This document shows, piece after piece, positions 1-6,299 of a stretch of DNA of 6,575 bases. A program made the translations under genes and the position numbers. The notes beneath the pieces were generated by a model, which was not told the origin of the DNA, ran no database searches, and saw nothing but the letters and a program-made list of their open reading frames with translations. Origin of the DNA: Aquamicrobium sp. (lineage in GTDB: Bacteria; Pseudomonadota; Alphaproteobacteria; Rhizobiales; Rhizobiaceae); assembly GCA_014860725.1 (NCBI GenBank), contig JACZJD010000427.1, forward strand, positions 1 through 6,575, written 5' to 3'. Position 1 is the first letter of the stretch, and each line of letters begins with the position of its first letter.

Positions 1-1363
1 GCGCCGGCCTGCCCGGCGCGCCGGCCTGCTCCAGCTTCTCGCGGGTGGCGATCAGCGAGGAGACCGGATAGCCGATGCCCGAGGCCGCAAGCCCCGCCCT
101 GGCGAGCGCGGCGGGGTCGATGGCATTGCGCAGGTCGACGAAGACCGGCGCGGCGAGGCGGGCCGCGACCCGTGCGAGGTCGAGCTGCCGGAACTCGGCC
201 CATTCGGTCGCAAGCACCGCGCAGTGGGCGCCGGCGACGCATTCGTAGCCGTCCCGGGTGAAGGCGACGCCGGTGAGGAAACCGGCCGCGTTGTCCATGC
301 CCTGCGGATCGTAGACCCGGACCGAGGCGCCGGCCTGCTGCAGCACGGAGATCAGCGCGAGCGCGGGCGAATCGCGCATGTCGTCGGTGTTGGGCTTGAA
401 GGTGAGGCCGAGCACCGCCACCGTCTTGCCGCACACGTCGCCGCCCATCGCGTCGATGATGCGGTGGCCCATGGCGTATTTGCGCTCCTCGTTGACGAGG
501 ATCGCCTCCTCGACCAGCCGCAGCGACATGCCGAACTCGCGCGCCGTGGCGGCGAGCGCGGAGGTGTCCTTCGGGAAGCAGGAGCCGCCATAGCCGGGGC
601 CGGCGCGCAGGAACTCCTTGCCGATGCGGTGGTCGAGGCCGATGCCGTGGGCGACGTCGCGCACGTCGGCGGCGGCCGCCTCGCACAGGTCGGCGATCTC
701 GTTGATGAAGGTGATCTTGAGCGCGAGGAAGGCGTTGGCCGCGTATTTGGTGATCTCGGCGGCGATGCGCGTGGTGGCGACGAGCGGCGCGCCGGCGTCG
801 GTCAGCGGGCGGTAGAGCCGCATCAGCGCGATGCGCGCCTGCGGGTCCTGGGTGCCGATGACGATGCGGTCGGGGCGCAGGAAGTCGGAGAGCGCGCTGC
901 CCTCGCGCAGGAACTCGGGGTTGGACGCCACCGAGACATCGAGGCCGGGGCGGGCGGCGCGGATGATGCGCTCGACCGCGTCGCCCGTGCCGGGCGGCAC
1001 GGTCGATTTGGTCGCCACGACGATGCGGGCGTGGGCCTTGAGCGCGATCTCCTCGGCCACGGCGTGGACGGCGGACAGGTCCGCGCCGCCGCCGCGCGCC
1101 GGCGGCGTGCCGACCGCGATCATCACCAGATCGACGTCGGGGCCGAGGAAGGGCAGGCAGCGGGCGAAGGAGAGCCGCCCCGCCTGCCGGTTGCGCGCGA
1201 TCAGCTCCTCGAGGCCGGGCTCGTAGATCGGGCAATGCCCGGCCTCCAGCTCGGCGACCCTCGCCGGATTGGCGTCGACGCAGACGACCTCGTTGCCGAG
1301 CTCGGCGAAGCAGGCGCCGCTGACCAGACCGACATAACCGCACCCCACGACGATGACGCGCAT
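1..1363 (-). CDS. ugd: UDP-glucose 6-dehydrogenase, C-terminal end cut by the window edge
   Basis: This cytoplasmic enzyme oxidises UDP-glucose to UDP-glucuronate with two NAD+, supplying the substrate of the decarboxylase encoded just upstream. The frame is open from the ATG at 1363-1361 to the window edge, giving 454 visible codons. The N-terminal Rossmann domain begins with GCGYVG (residues 7-12) and an acidic residue ending the second strand (VCVD). The central helix reads NAFLALKITFINE. The catalytic thiol is Cys262 in GGSCFPKD, almost the same position as in characterised bacterial UGDs. The C-terminal UDP-binding domain carries GLTFKPNTDDMRDSPAL. A GGGGAG ribosome site (1370-1375) lies 6 nt before the ATG, and the UXS stop codon is only 23 nt upstream, so the two genes are almost certainly co-transcribed. 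The usual family end falls near Tyr432; at least 22 further residues, rich in Ala, Gly and Pro near the edge, follow without a stop. Family assignment is secure. Confidence 0.97.
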   Translation of the reverse strand, partial: MRVIVVGCGYVGLVSGACFAELGNEVVCVDANPARVAELEAGHCPIYEPGLEELIARNRQAGRLSFARCLPFLGPDVDLVMIAVGTPPARGGGADLSAVHAVAEEIALKAHARIVVATKSTVPPGTGDAVERIIRAARPGLDVSVASNPEFLREGSALSDFLRPDRIVIGTQDPQARIALMRLYRPLTDAGAPLVATTRIAAEITKYAANAFLALKITFINEIADLCEAAAADVRDVAHGIGLDHRIGKEFLRAGPGYGGSCFPKDTSALAATAREFGMSLRLVEEAILVNEERKYAMGHRIIDAMGGDVCGKTVAVLGLTFKPNTDDMRDSPALALISVLQQAGASVRVYDPQGMDNAAGFLTGVAFTRDGYECVAGAHCAVLATEWAEFRQLDLARVAARLAAPVFVDLRNAIDPAALARAGLAASGIGYPVSSLIATREKLEQAGAPGRPA

Positions 1364-1386
1364 GACAGGCTCCCCCGTTCCGTTCC

Positions 1387-2430
<1,044 letters not shown>

Positions 2431-2436
2431 CGGATT

Positions 2437-2442
2437 CTCCTT
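2437..2442 (-). promoter_or_regulatory. Ribosome binding site that fixes the uxs GTG start
   Basis: Read on the minus strand this is AAGGAG, a full anti-Shine-Dalgarno match, followed by a 6-nt spacer and GTG at 2430-2428. It is clearly better placed than the sites before the alternative TTG (2481) or ATG (2376), so it decides the start of the decarboxylase. It lies within the 47-nt gap after the CBM60-like gene. Confidence 0.75.
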
Positions 2443-2477
2443 CGTTGCCTGTCGCGCCGGAACGTCGACCTTTCGGA

Positions 2478-3065
2478 TCAACCTCCGGCGCCGCCTGCTT
2501 CGGGTTTTGCCGTGAGGCGGCTGCTGCGGGCGGCGGCGGCCGGCATCGGCCAGCCTCCCTCGGGCGGCTCGGCCACGGCCATGTGGTTCTGGTGGTAGAC
2601 GGGCAGCAGCCCGGCCTGGTAGTTGACCGTCTGCACCTCCTTGCCGTCCATCAGGCGCAGGTCGCCGGCGCGGACCGTCAGGCCGTTGACCTCGATCGAG
2701 CGGACGAACAGGTTGCGGTCGCGGCCCCAGCCCTCTTCCTTGAACCTGTCGTTGACGAGGACGATGCGCACCGGCGCGTCGGGCCTGAAGTCCCTGTCGG
2801 CAATCCGGAACTCGAAGCGTTCGAGATATTCGTCCGGGGCGGGACTGAAGAACAGACGGCCTTCCGTGACGGTGTCGATCGCCTTCGCAAGCTCTCCGCG
2901 GCCGATCACCTTGTCGCCGAGGCGTATTTCGAACGCCGGCTGGCCCTCATATGCTTCGCCTGCGGCGAGGAAGGATATCCGGGATTCTGCATGGGCGGCG
3001 GATGCCGCAAGCAGAGACGCGGCGCACGCGCAGACCAGGCGTGACTTTATATTTATCGCGTACAT
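2478..3065 (-). CDS. Secreted CBM60-like (calcium-dependent xylan-binding) domain protein
   Basis: This 195-aa protein is predicted to be exported and to bind a polysaccharide; no catalytic motif is visible. Residues 1-26 form a Sec signal peptide: basic n-region (KSR), hydrophobic Ala/Leu stretch, and AHA before the likely cleavage site. Residues about 42-132 resemble the CBM60 module: FEIRLGDKVIG, then RIVLVND (Asn105-Asp106), then RDRNLFV and SIEVNG (123-128). These match the family pattern of I-x-V-x-F-x-N-D followed by RD/RN-x-x-V-x-x-I-x-V-N-G, in which acidic residues bind calcium. The tail (about 140-195) is unassigned: a stretch with VYHQNHMAV and PPEGGWP, then Ala/Gly-rich sequence. 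The only cysteines (12 and 14) are in the signal, so the mature protein has no disulfide. AAAGGAAAGGG ends 8 nt before the ATG. It is the first gene of the operon with uxs and ugd, with the decarboxylase starting 47 nt after its stop. Binding xylan itself is unproven; a xylose-bearing surface polymer is equally possible. Confidence 0.8.
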   Translation of the reverse strand: MYAINIKSRLVCACAASLLAASAAHAESRISFLAAGEAYEGQPAFEIRLGDKVIGRGELAKAIDTVTEGRLFFSPAPDEYLERFEFRIADRDFRPDAPVRIVLVNDRFKEEGWGRDRNLFVRSIEVNGLTVRAGDLRLMDGKEVQTVNYQAGLLPVYHQNHMAVAEPPEGGWPMPAAAARSSRLTAKPEAGGAGG

Positions 3066-3110
3066 CTTTGAAACCCTTTCCTTTTGACCGGGTTATCAGA
3101 AGCATTCCAA

Positions 3111-3140
3111 ATGTTACTCGCAGTTGAAATATGATGTGAA
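3111..3140 (-). promoter_or_regulatory. Candidate sigma70-type promoter of the CBM60-like/uxs/ugd operon
   Basis: On the minus strand TTCACA (3140-3135, one mismatch to TTGACA) is separated by 18 nt from TAACAT (3116-3111, two mismatches to TATAAT). Transcription from here would give a leader of roughly 40 nt before the ATG at 3065, which contains the ribosome site. The match is moderate and the region is AT-rich, so chance is a real possibility. Confidence 0.35.
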
Positions 3141-3173
3141 GATTGCGTTTTATGATTAGTACGTTTTCATGAT

Positions 3174-3191
3174 CTAATCTTTTCGGATTAG
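3174..3191. repeat. Perfect inverted repeat CTAATC-N6-GATTAG, possible operator
   Basis: Arms CTAATC (3174-3179) and GATTAG (3186-3191) flank a 6-nt spacer. A further GATTAG lies at 3154-3159, so three copies of the half-site occur within 38 bp of the divergent control region. The spacing and position between two divergent genes suit a dimeric regulator site. No regulator can be assigned from sequence alone, and short AT-rich arms can arise by chance. Confidence 0.4.
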
Positions 3192-3256
3192 TTGCCTGCC
3201 GGGACGGCGGCGCTATCATGGCGCGCGGTATCGATTGCCGACGCATGGATGTCCCG

Positions 3257-4375
3257 ATGGAGCGACGCCGTTTCCTGCAAGTGCTGGCCGCCGCCTCGTT
3301 CGAGCCGTGGCTGGCGGCCTGCGCCGGCGACGACAAGCAGGCGGGCGAGCCGTTCGAGGAGGAGAAGGAGACCCAGCCGCTGGCGCAGGCGGCGCGGGCG
3401 AGCGCGCGCGAGTTCGGGGCCGCGGTCAACACCACCATGCTGCGCTCCCGCTCGCACGGCTACCGCACGGCGCTGAAGGAGTGTTCCTCGGTGACGCCGG
3501 AATGGTCGTTCAAGTGGGACCGGATGTGCCCGCGGCCCGGCCGCTACGATTTCGACGACGCCGACAGGATCGCCCGCTTCGCGCGCAGCGAACGCAAGCG
3601 CATGCGCGGCCACACGCTGTTGTGGCATCTCGGCATGCCCGCCTGGGCCGACGCGCTCTTGGCCGAGACGCGCGAATGGGGCCATGTGCGCAGCTATTTC
3701 CAGGCCGTGATGCCACGCTATGCCGACGTCATCGACGAGTGGGACGTGGTCAACGAGCCGATCGACCCGGCCGGTGACGGCAACGGCCTGCGGCGCAACC
3801 AGTTCCTGCGCGCCTTCGGCCCCGACTACATCGACTGGGCGTTCTGGACGGCGCGGGAGACCGCGCCCGGGGCGCGGCTGTTCCTCAACGAGTACGGGCT
3901 GGAATATGCCTCGTCCGAGGAGGGCCGCCGCCGCCTCGCCCTCCTCAGGCTGGTGGAGGGGCTGAAGAAGCGCGGCGTGCCGTTGCACGGCGTCGGCCTT
4001 CAGGCCCATCTCGACCTGCGCAAGGGCCGGATCTACACCGACGGCGTCTACGGGCTGCTGCGCGACCTGTCGGGCTTCGGCCTCCGCATCGCGATCACCG
4101 AGCTCGACGTGCGCGAGCAGGACCGCAAGATGGCGCTCAAGGCGCGCGACGCCGCGGTCGCCGACGAGGTCCGGCGCTATCTCGACGTCGTCCTCGATTT
4201 CGCCGCGGTGAAGTCGGTCTCGACATGGGGCCTGAGCGACCGCGATTCCTGGCTCGCCTACAAGGAGGGCGGCCGCCCCGACAATCGCGGCCTGCCCTAC
4301 GACCGCGAATGGCGGCGCAAGCCGATGCGGACGGCGATCGAGACCGCGTTCCGCAACGGGCGGCCGTTCTCGTGA
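3257..4375 (+). CDS. GH10-family glycoside hydrolase (endo-1,4-beta-xylanase family), Tat-exported putative lipoprotein
   Basis: GH10 enzymes are retaining endo-hydrolases, classically cutting beta-1,4-xylan. From the ATG at 3257 this is 372 aa: a leader plus one catalytic domain, without an attached binding module. The leader has a twin-arginine motif (RRRFLQ, residues 3-8) and a lipobox-like LAAC with Cys22, suggesting folded export and possible lipid anchoring; an internal Glu-Pro makes the h-region imperfect. GH10 hallmarks in order are TPEWSFKW (Lys86), RGHTLLWH (117-124), WDVVNEP with acid/base Glu167, GVGLQAHL (Gln249, His251), ITELDV with nucleophile Glu282, and WGLSDRDSW (Trp324, Trp332). 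The usual Asn of TPEN is Trp83 and the usual Gln of WHxQ is Gly126, both in the -2 subsite region. Upstream in-frame ATGs at 3218 and 3245 are possible. I prefer 3257 because it gives a compact Tat n-region and has a partial GGA site. It is divergent from the UDP-xylose operon, so trimming of a self-made polymer is plausible. Confidence 0.93.
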   Translation: MERRRFLQVLAAASFEPWLAACAGDDKQAGEPFEEEKETQPLAQAARASAREFGAAVNTTMLRSRSHGYRTALKECSSVTPEWSFKWDRMCPRPGRYDFDDADRIARFARSERKRMRGHTLLWHLGMPAWADALLAETREWGHVRSYFQAVMPRYADVIDEWDVVNEPIDPAGDGNGLRRNQFLRAFGPDYIDWAFWTARETAPGARLFLNEYGLEYASSEEGRRRLALLRLVEGLKKRGVPLHGVGLQAHLDLRKGRIYTDGVYGLLRDLSGFGLRIAITELDVREQDRKMALKARDAAVADEVRRYLDVVLDFAAVKSVSTWGLSDRDSWLAYKEGGRPDNRGLPYDREWRRKPMRTAIETAFRNGRPFS

Positions 4376-4448
4376 GCGCGGTTGCCGGGCGCTGCCGGAT
4401 GCCAGGGATGCCGGCGTGAATCCGGGCGCCGGCCGAACCGGCGGGGCC

Positions 4449-4495
4449 GCGTCTCGCTCGACGGCGATGGCGGGACGCTCGATCTTTTCGCTTTT
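4449..4495 (+). terminator. Weak candidate terminator after the GH10 gene
   Basis: Arms GCGTC (4449-4453) and GACGC (4474-4478), with an inner TCGC/GCGA pairing (4454-4457 and 4464-4467) and a bulge, are followed by two TTTT runs (4484-4487 and 4492-4495). The geometry is imperfect. Another hairpin in this 169-bp convergent gap (CGCCGG/CCGGCG, 4427-4443) has no T-run, nor does GCCCG/CGGGC at 4499-4512. Termination for the two converging genes must occur about here, but no textbook site is present. Confidence 0.2.
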
Positions 4496-4544
4496 CCTGC
4501 CCGATCCCGGGCGATCGCGCGCTGGCGCCGTGTCCGGAGCGTCG

Positions 4545-5339
4545 CTAGCTCGAGCCGCTGCGCGGCGTGCGCGCGTGGAGGTTGCGGGCAAGCTCGGAGT
4601 AGAGGCCGCGCGTGTCGGAGGAGATGCCCACCCCGAATTCGTTCATCAGTTGGGGCTCGCAGCGCTCGAAAAGATGCTGGAGCCGCGCAAGGTCGCCCTG
4701 CTCGGCGGCCTCGGTCATCAGCGTCTGGAATGCCTGCTCGTTGCAGGGATCGAGCGTCAGGAGCTTGCGGGCGCACGGTCCGCGCTCCGCGGGCGACAGC
4801 GCGGCCTCGTCCTGAAGGGCGGCGGTCAGCTTCTCGATGAACGGGCTGCGCAGGCGCTCGCGCTGCTCGGACAGCCATTCCTCGAACTCGACGCTGGAGC
4901 CGCCGATGTCGGCCAGGAGCTCGCCGCCATAGAGCTCGCAGGCCCTGGTCAGCGCGCCCTCCTCGTCGCTCTCGAGGGCGTCGAGGAAGTCGCGCAGGTC
5001 CCAGTCGACGCTCTCGGGCGTCAGGTAGACCAGGGTGAAGTTGGAGCCGATCAGCTGGAAGTTGTTCTCGTCCTGGAACCGCCGGATGCGCACGAGGCTC
5101 TGGCGGAGATTGGCGCTGGCCTTCTCAGGGTCCGCCTCGGGCCAGAAGAAGGACCCGAGCCGCTGGCGCGACATCATCATCCTTGCGCCGGAAAGCAGCA
5201 GATAGGCGGCTATGCGAAAGTAACTCGACGGTATGGCCGACTGGACGACTCCGTTGATTTCTATGCTGCAGACGCCGAGGGTGTTGAAGGACACCCGCGG
5301 TATCCGTTTTCGATCCGATGTGCCTGTCGCTCTATGCAT
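4545..5339 (-). CDS. Small BTAD/SARP-type transcriptional regulator
   Basis: This 264-aa protein has the two-part architecture of SARP-like activators: an N-terminal OmpR-like winged-helix DNA-binding domain followed by a helical bacterial transcriptional activator domain (BTAD). The winged helix spans about residues 15-107, with the signature FWPEADPEKASANLRQ (65-80) and a basic continuation (VRIRR). The BTAD starts near VDWDLRDFLDAL (111-122) and continues through YGGELLAD and FEEWLSEQRERLR to about residue 252. There is no AAA/NB-ARC, TPR array, cyclase or membrane domain after the BTAD, so this is the minimal form. The ATG at 5339 has a GGGAG 6 nt upstream, and a sigma70-like promoter lies at 5396-5423. 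It is convergent with the GH10 gene and close to the UDP-xylose operon. A role in activating the polysaccharide genes is a contextual guess; the domain assignment is firm. Confidence 0.9.
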   Translation of the reverse strand: MHRATGTSDRKRIPRVSFNTLGVCSIEINGVVQSAIPSSYFRIAAYLLLSGARMMMSRQRLGSFFWPEADPEKASANLRQSLVRIRRFQDENNFQLIGSNFTLVYLTPESVDWDLRDFLDALESDEEGALTRACELYGGELLADIGGSSVEFEEWLSEQRERLRSPFIEKLTAALQDEAALSPAERGPCARKLLTLDPCNEQAFQTLMTEAAEQGDLARLQHLFERCEPQLMNEFGVGISSDTRGLYSELARNLHARTPRSGSS

Positions 5340-5395
5340 GCCCCTCTCCCGATCCCGGTCTAAGGCACGCCCCCCTTCCCATACGGTAACAGATG

Positions 5396-5423
5396 ATTAT
5401 AAGCAATCCTGTTGAGATATCAA
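5396..5423 (-). promoter_or_regulatory. Strong sigma70-like promoter of the BTAD regulator gene
   Basis: On the minus strand TTGATA (5423-5418, 5 of 6 to consensus) and a perfect TATAAT (5401-5396) are separated by 16 nt. Predicted initiation near 5389 gives a leader of about 50 nt, with the GGGAG ribosome site just before the ATG at 5339. The near-consensus match, orientation and distance make this the best promoter in the window. Confidence 0.65.
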
Positions 5424-5550
5424 AGGAATTATCTTCACACTTCGGTGTAGATTGCAGAAACTAATTCGTTATAGTCCTGACATATTCTGGCTTTCCTCCA
5501 TCCTTTCAGTAGGACAAAGTCATCAATACTGACGCAATGGATATGATCGC

Positions 5551-5562
5551 GACAGTTCTGTC
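5551..5562. repeat. Perfect 12-bp palindrome GACAGTTCTGTC, possible operator
   Basis: Arms GACAG and CTGTC flank TT. It lies about 128 bp upstream of the BTAD promoter -35 element, so it could be an upstream activator site for a dimeric regulator. It is short and no binding protein can be named from sequence. Confidence 0.3.
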
Positions 5563-5602
5563 ATGATATTATATGTATTACTATATTTAAGATATATATG
5601 AA

Positions 5603-5642
5603 ACAATCACCAAGATTAATTATTCAATTAATCAATGATTGT
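5603..5642. repeat. Compound AT-rich inverted repeat (15 paired bases in 40)
   Basis: Inner arms GATTAATT (5614-5621) and AATTAATC (5626-5633) are perfectly complementary around a 4-nt loop. Outer arms ACAATCA (5603-5609) and TGATTGT (5636-5642) extend the dyad after a small asymmetric internal loop (4 nt versus 2 nt). On the minus strand it is followed by TTTCATATATAT, so it could form a weak AT-rich terminator for the leftward luxR-type/HEPN-like transcript. Alternatively it is a double operator. The stem is too AT-rich for a standard intrinsic terminator. Confidence 0.45.
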
Positions 5643-5677
5643 AACGGCTTCGTGACATCATATCATGAATTCTTCGC

Positions 5678-5742
5678 CATCCCGCTCCCCGCTGACTGGT
5701 TGCCCGATCGTGTCGATTCATGTTTCATTTCGGGAGCGGATG
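5678..5742. repeat. Bulged GC-rich inverted repeat with a 42-nt loop
   Basis: CATCCCGCTCCC (5678-5689) pairs with GGGAGCGGATG (5732-5742) over 11 bp with one bulged C. The loop contains a small ATCG-TGT-CGAT hairpin (5707-5717). It would lie in the 3' untranslated part of the leftward transcript ending at 5809. It has no T-run after it, so it may be a stabilising or processing structure, or chance. Confidence 0.25.
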
Positions 5743-5808
5743 CCGGCAAACTGACGGCGACGGAGTCTTGTCTCGTGCTCCCTGCAATCCCCCCGAAGAT
5801 ACCGCGCT

Positions 5809-6288
5809 TCAGTATCTGATATTCTTCTCTCTTATGAAATCGAATATAGACCGATTTATCATGATGATGTCGGATGTGGACTCGTCTATCCGCCCGATCT
5901 CCGCGTCGTCGATGGCCTCGATCTTCCCGTATTTGAGGGTATCGCCGTAATCCGCGATCCGCAGAAGCTGCGTCGCCTCGATCTCTCCATTCTCGTCGAA
6001 GGAGTAGATGCAGTGGTTGTATTTGTTGCGCACGCGGGCGGCCGTCTTCATCCTGGCGACGATGGGCGCGAGCCGCGCCCGGATCTCCGGATCGGTCGAC
6101 TCCAGCTTGAGCAGGCGCTCGATGAAGTCGAGCCGCGCCCTCGACGTGTTGAGCGTCAGGAAGGTGACGATCGCCACGTCCTTTCCCGAGCGCATCAGGA
6201 AGGCCATCAGGTAGATCAGCAGGCTTTCGGTGTTCGTCCAGGCGTAGTTGAGCTTGCCGATCAGAAGCAGGAGATCCTCGCTGCGCAT
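5809..6288 (-). CDS. Uncharacterised protein with a HEPN-like RNxxxH motif
   Basis: I do not recognise a named family for this 159-aa, probably cytoplasmic, mainly helical protein. Its layout resembles a broad group of uncharacterised small bacterial proteins. An N-terminal helix with Trp-x-x-Thr-Glu (YAWTNTES, 15-22) leads into a hydrophobic helix (LLIYLMAFLM), then a basic helical stretch, then RNKYNHCIY (87-95). The last fits the R-x4-H motif of HEPN-type domains, some of which are ribonucleases; Tyr95 lies three residues after the His. No classical partner nucleotidyltransferase is adjacent, so a toxin role is not supported by context. The ATG is 11 nt after the stop of the LuxR-type gene, with a modest AGG upstream, so it is probably translated from the same transcript. 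The last 25 or so codons (rich in Ile, Asn, Phe, Lys) are AT-rich, unlike the rest of the gene. The coding call is good; the functional hint is weak. Confidence 0.82.
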   Translation of the reverse strand: MRSEDLLLLIGKLNYAWTNTESLLIYLMAFLMRSGKDVAIVTFLTLNTSRARLDFIERLLKLESTDPEIRARLAPIVARMKTAARVRNKYNHCIYSFDENGEIEATQLLRIADYGDTLKYGKIEAIDDAEIGRIDESTSDIIMINRSIFDFIREKNIRY

Positions 6289-6299
6289 GACGCGCCTGC

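Larger units (their letters stand above)
3066..3256. promoter_or_regulatory. AT-rich divergent control region between the CBM60-like and GH10 genes
   Basis: About 190 bp separate the two divergent start codons, of which 3085-3195 is markedly AT-rich against the GC-rich surroundings. It must hold the promoters of both the leftward UDP-xylose/CBM operon and the rightward GH10 gene. It contains a candidate leftward promoter (3111-3140), a perfect inverted repeat (3174-3191) and an extra copy of the same half-site (3154-3159). I could not find a convincing rightward -35/-10 pair; TCTAAT at 3173-3178, overlapping the inverted repeat, is one weak -10 candidate. Confidence 0.6.
5340..5808. other. 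469-bp non-coding AT-rich region with several dyads
   Basis: No convincing gene lies here. A 73-codon rightward frame from 5598 has no ribosome site, resembles nothing I know and runs antisense into the next gene. The part from about 5385 to 5670 is distinctly AT-rich. It holds the BTAD promoter (5396-5423), a GACAG-TT-CTGTC palindrome (5551-5562) and a long AT-rich compound inverted repeat (5603-5642). From 5670 to 5808 composition returns towards GC-rich, with a bulged inverted repeat (5678-5742). This last part would be the 3' untranslated region of the gene ending at 5809. Confidence 0.7.

Noticed and set aside
4427..4512. GC-rich hairpins in the convergent gap as intrinsic terminators
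   Set aside because: The stems at 4427-4443 and 4499-4512 are not followed by a T-run on either strand, so they were not called as terminators.
3188..4591. Leftward open frame of 467 codons opposite the GH10 gene
   Set aside because: It is the longest frame here, but it is the antisense shadow of GH10. Low-complexity Ala/Arg composition and no motifs.
4416..5363. Rightward open frame of 315 codons opposite the BTAD gene
   Set aside because: Antisense to a well-defined BTAD regulator that has its own promoter and ribosome site; the product has no recognisable fold.
5437..5448. ACAC-TTCG-GTGT mini-hairpin
   Set aside because: Only a 4-bp stem with a TTCG loop. It lies upstream of the BTAD promoter, with nothing to link it to a transcript end or RNA element.
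3140..5455. Shared 7-mer AGATTGC in both AT-rich regions (3140-3146 and 5449-5455)
   Set aside because: Several shared 7-mers are expected by chance between regions of these lengths and similar base composition.
5598..5819. 73-codon rightward frame in the AT-rich gap
   Set aside because: No Shine-Dalgarno sequence before its ATG. It runs through the compound dyad and overlaps the 3' end of the opposite gene, and the product resembles nothing known.
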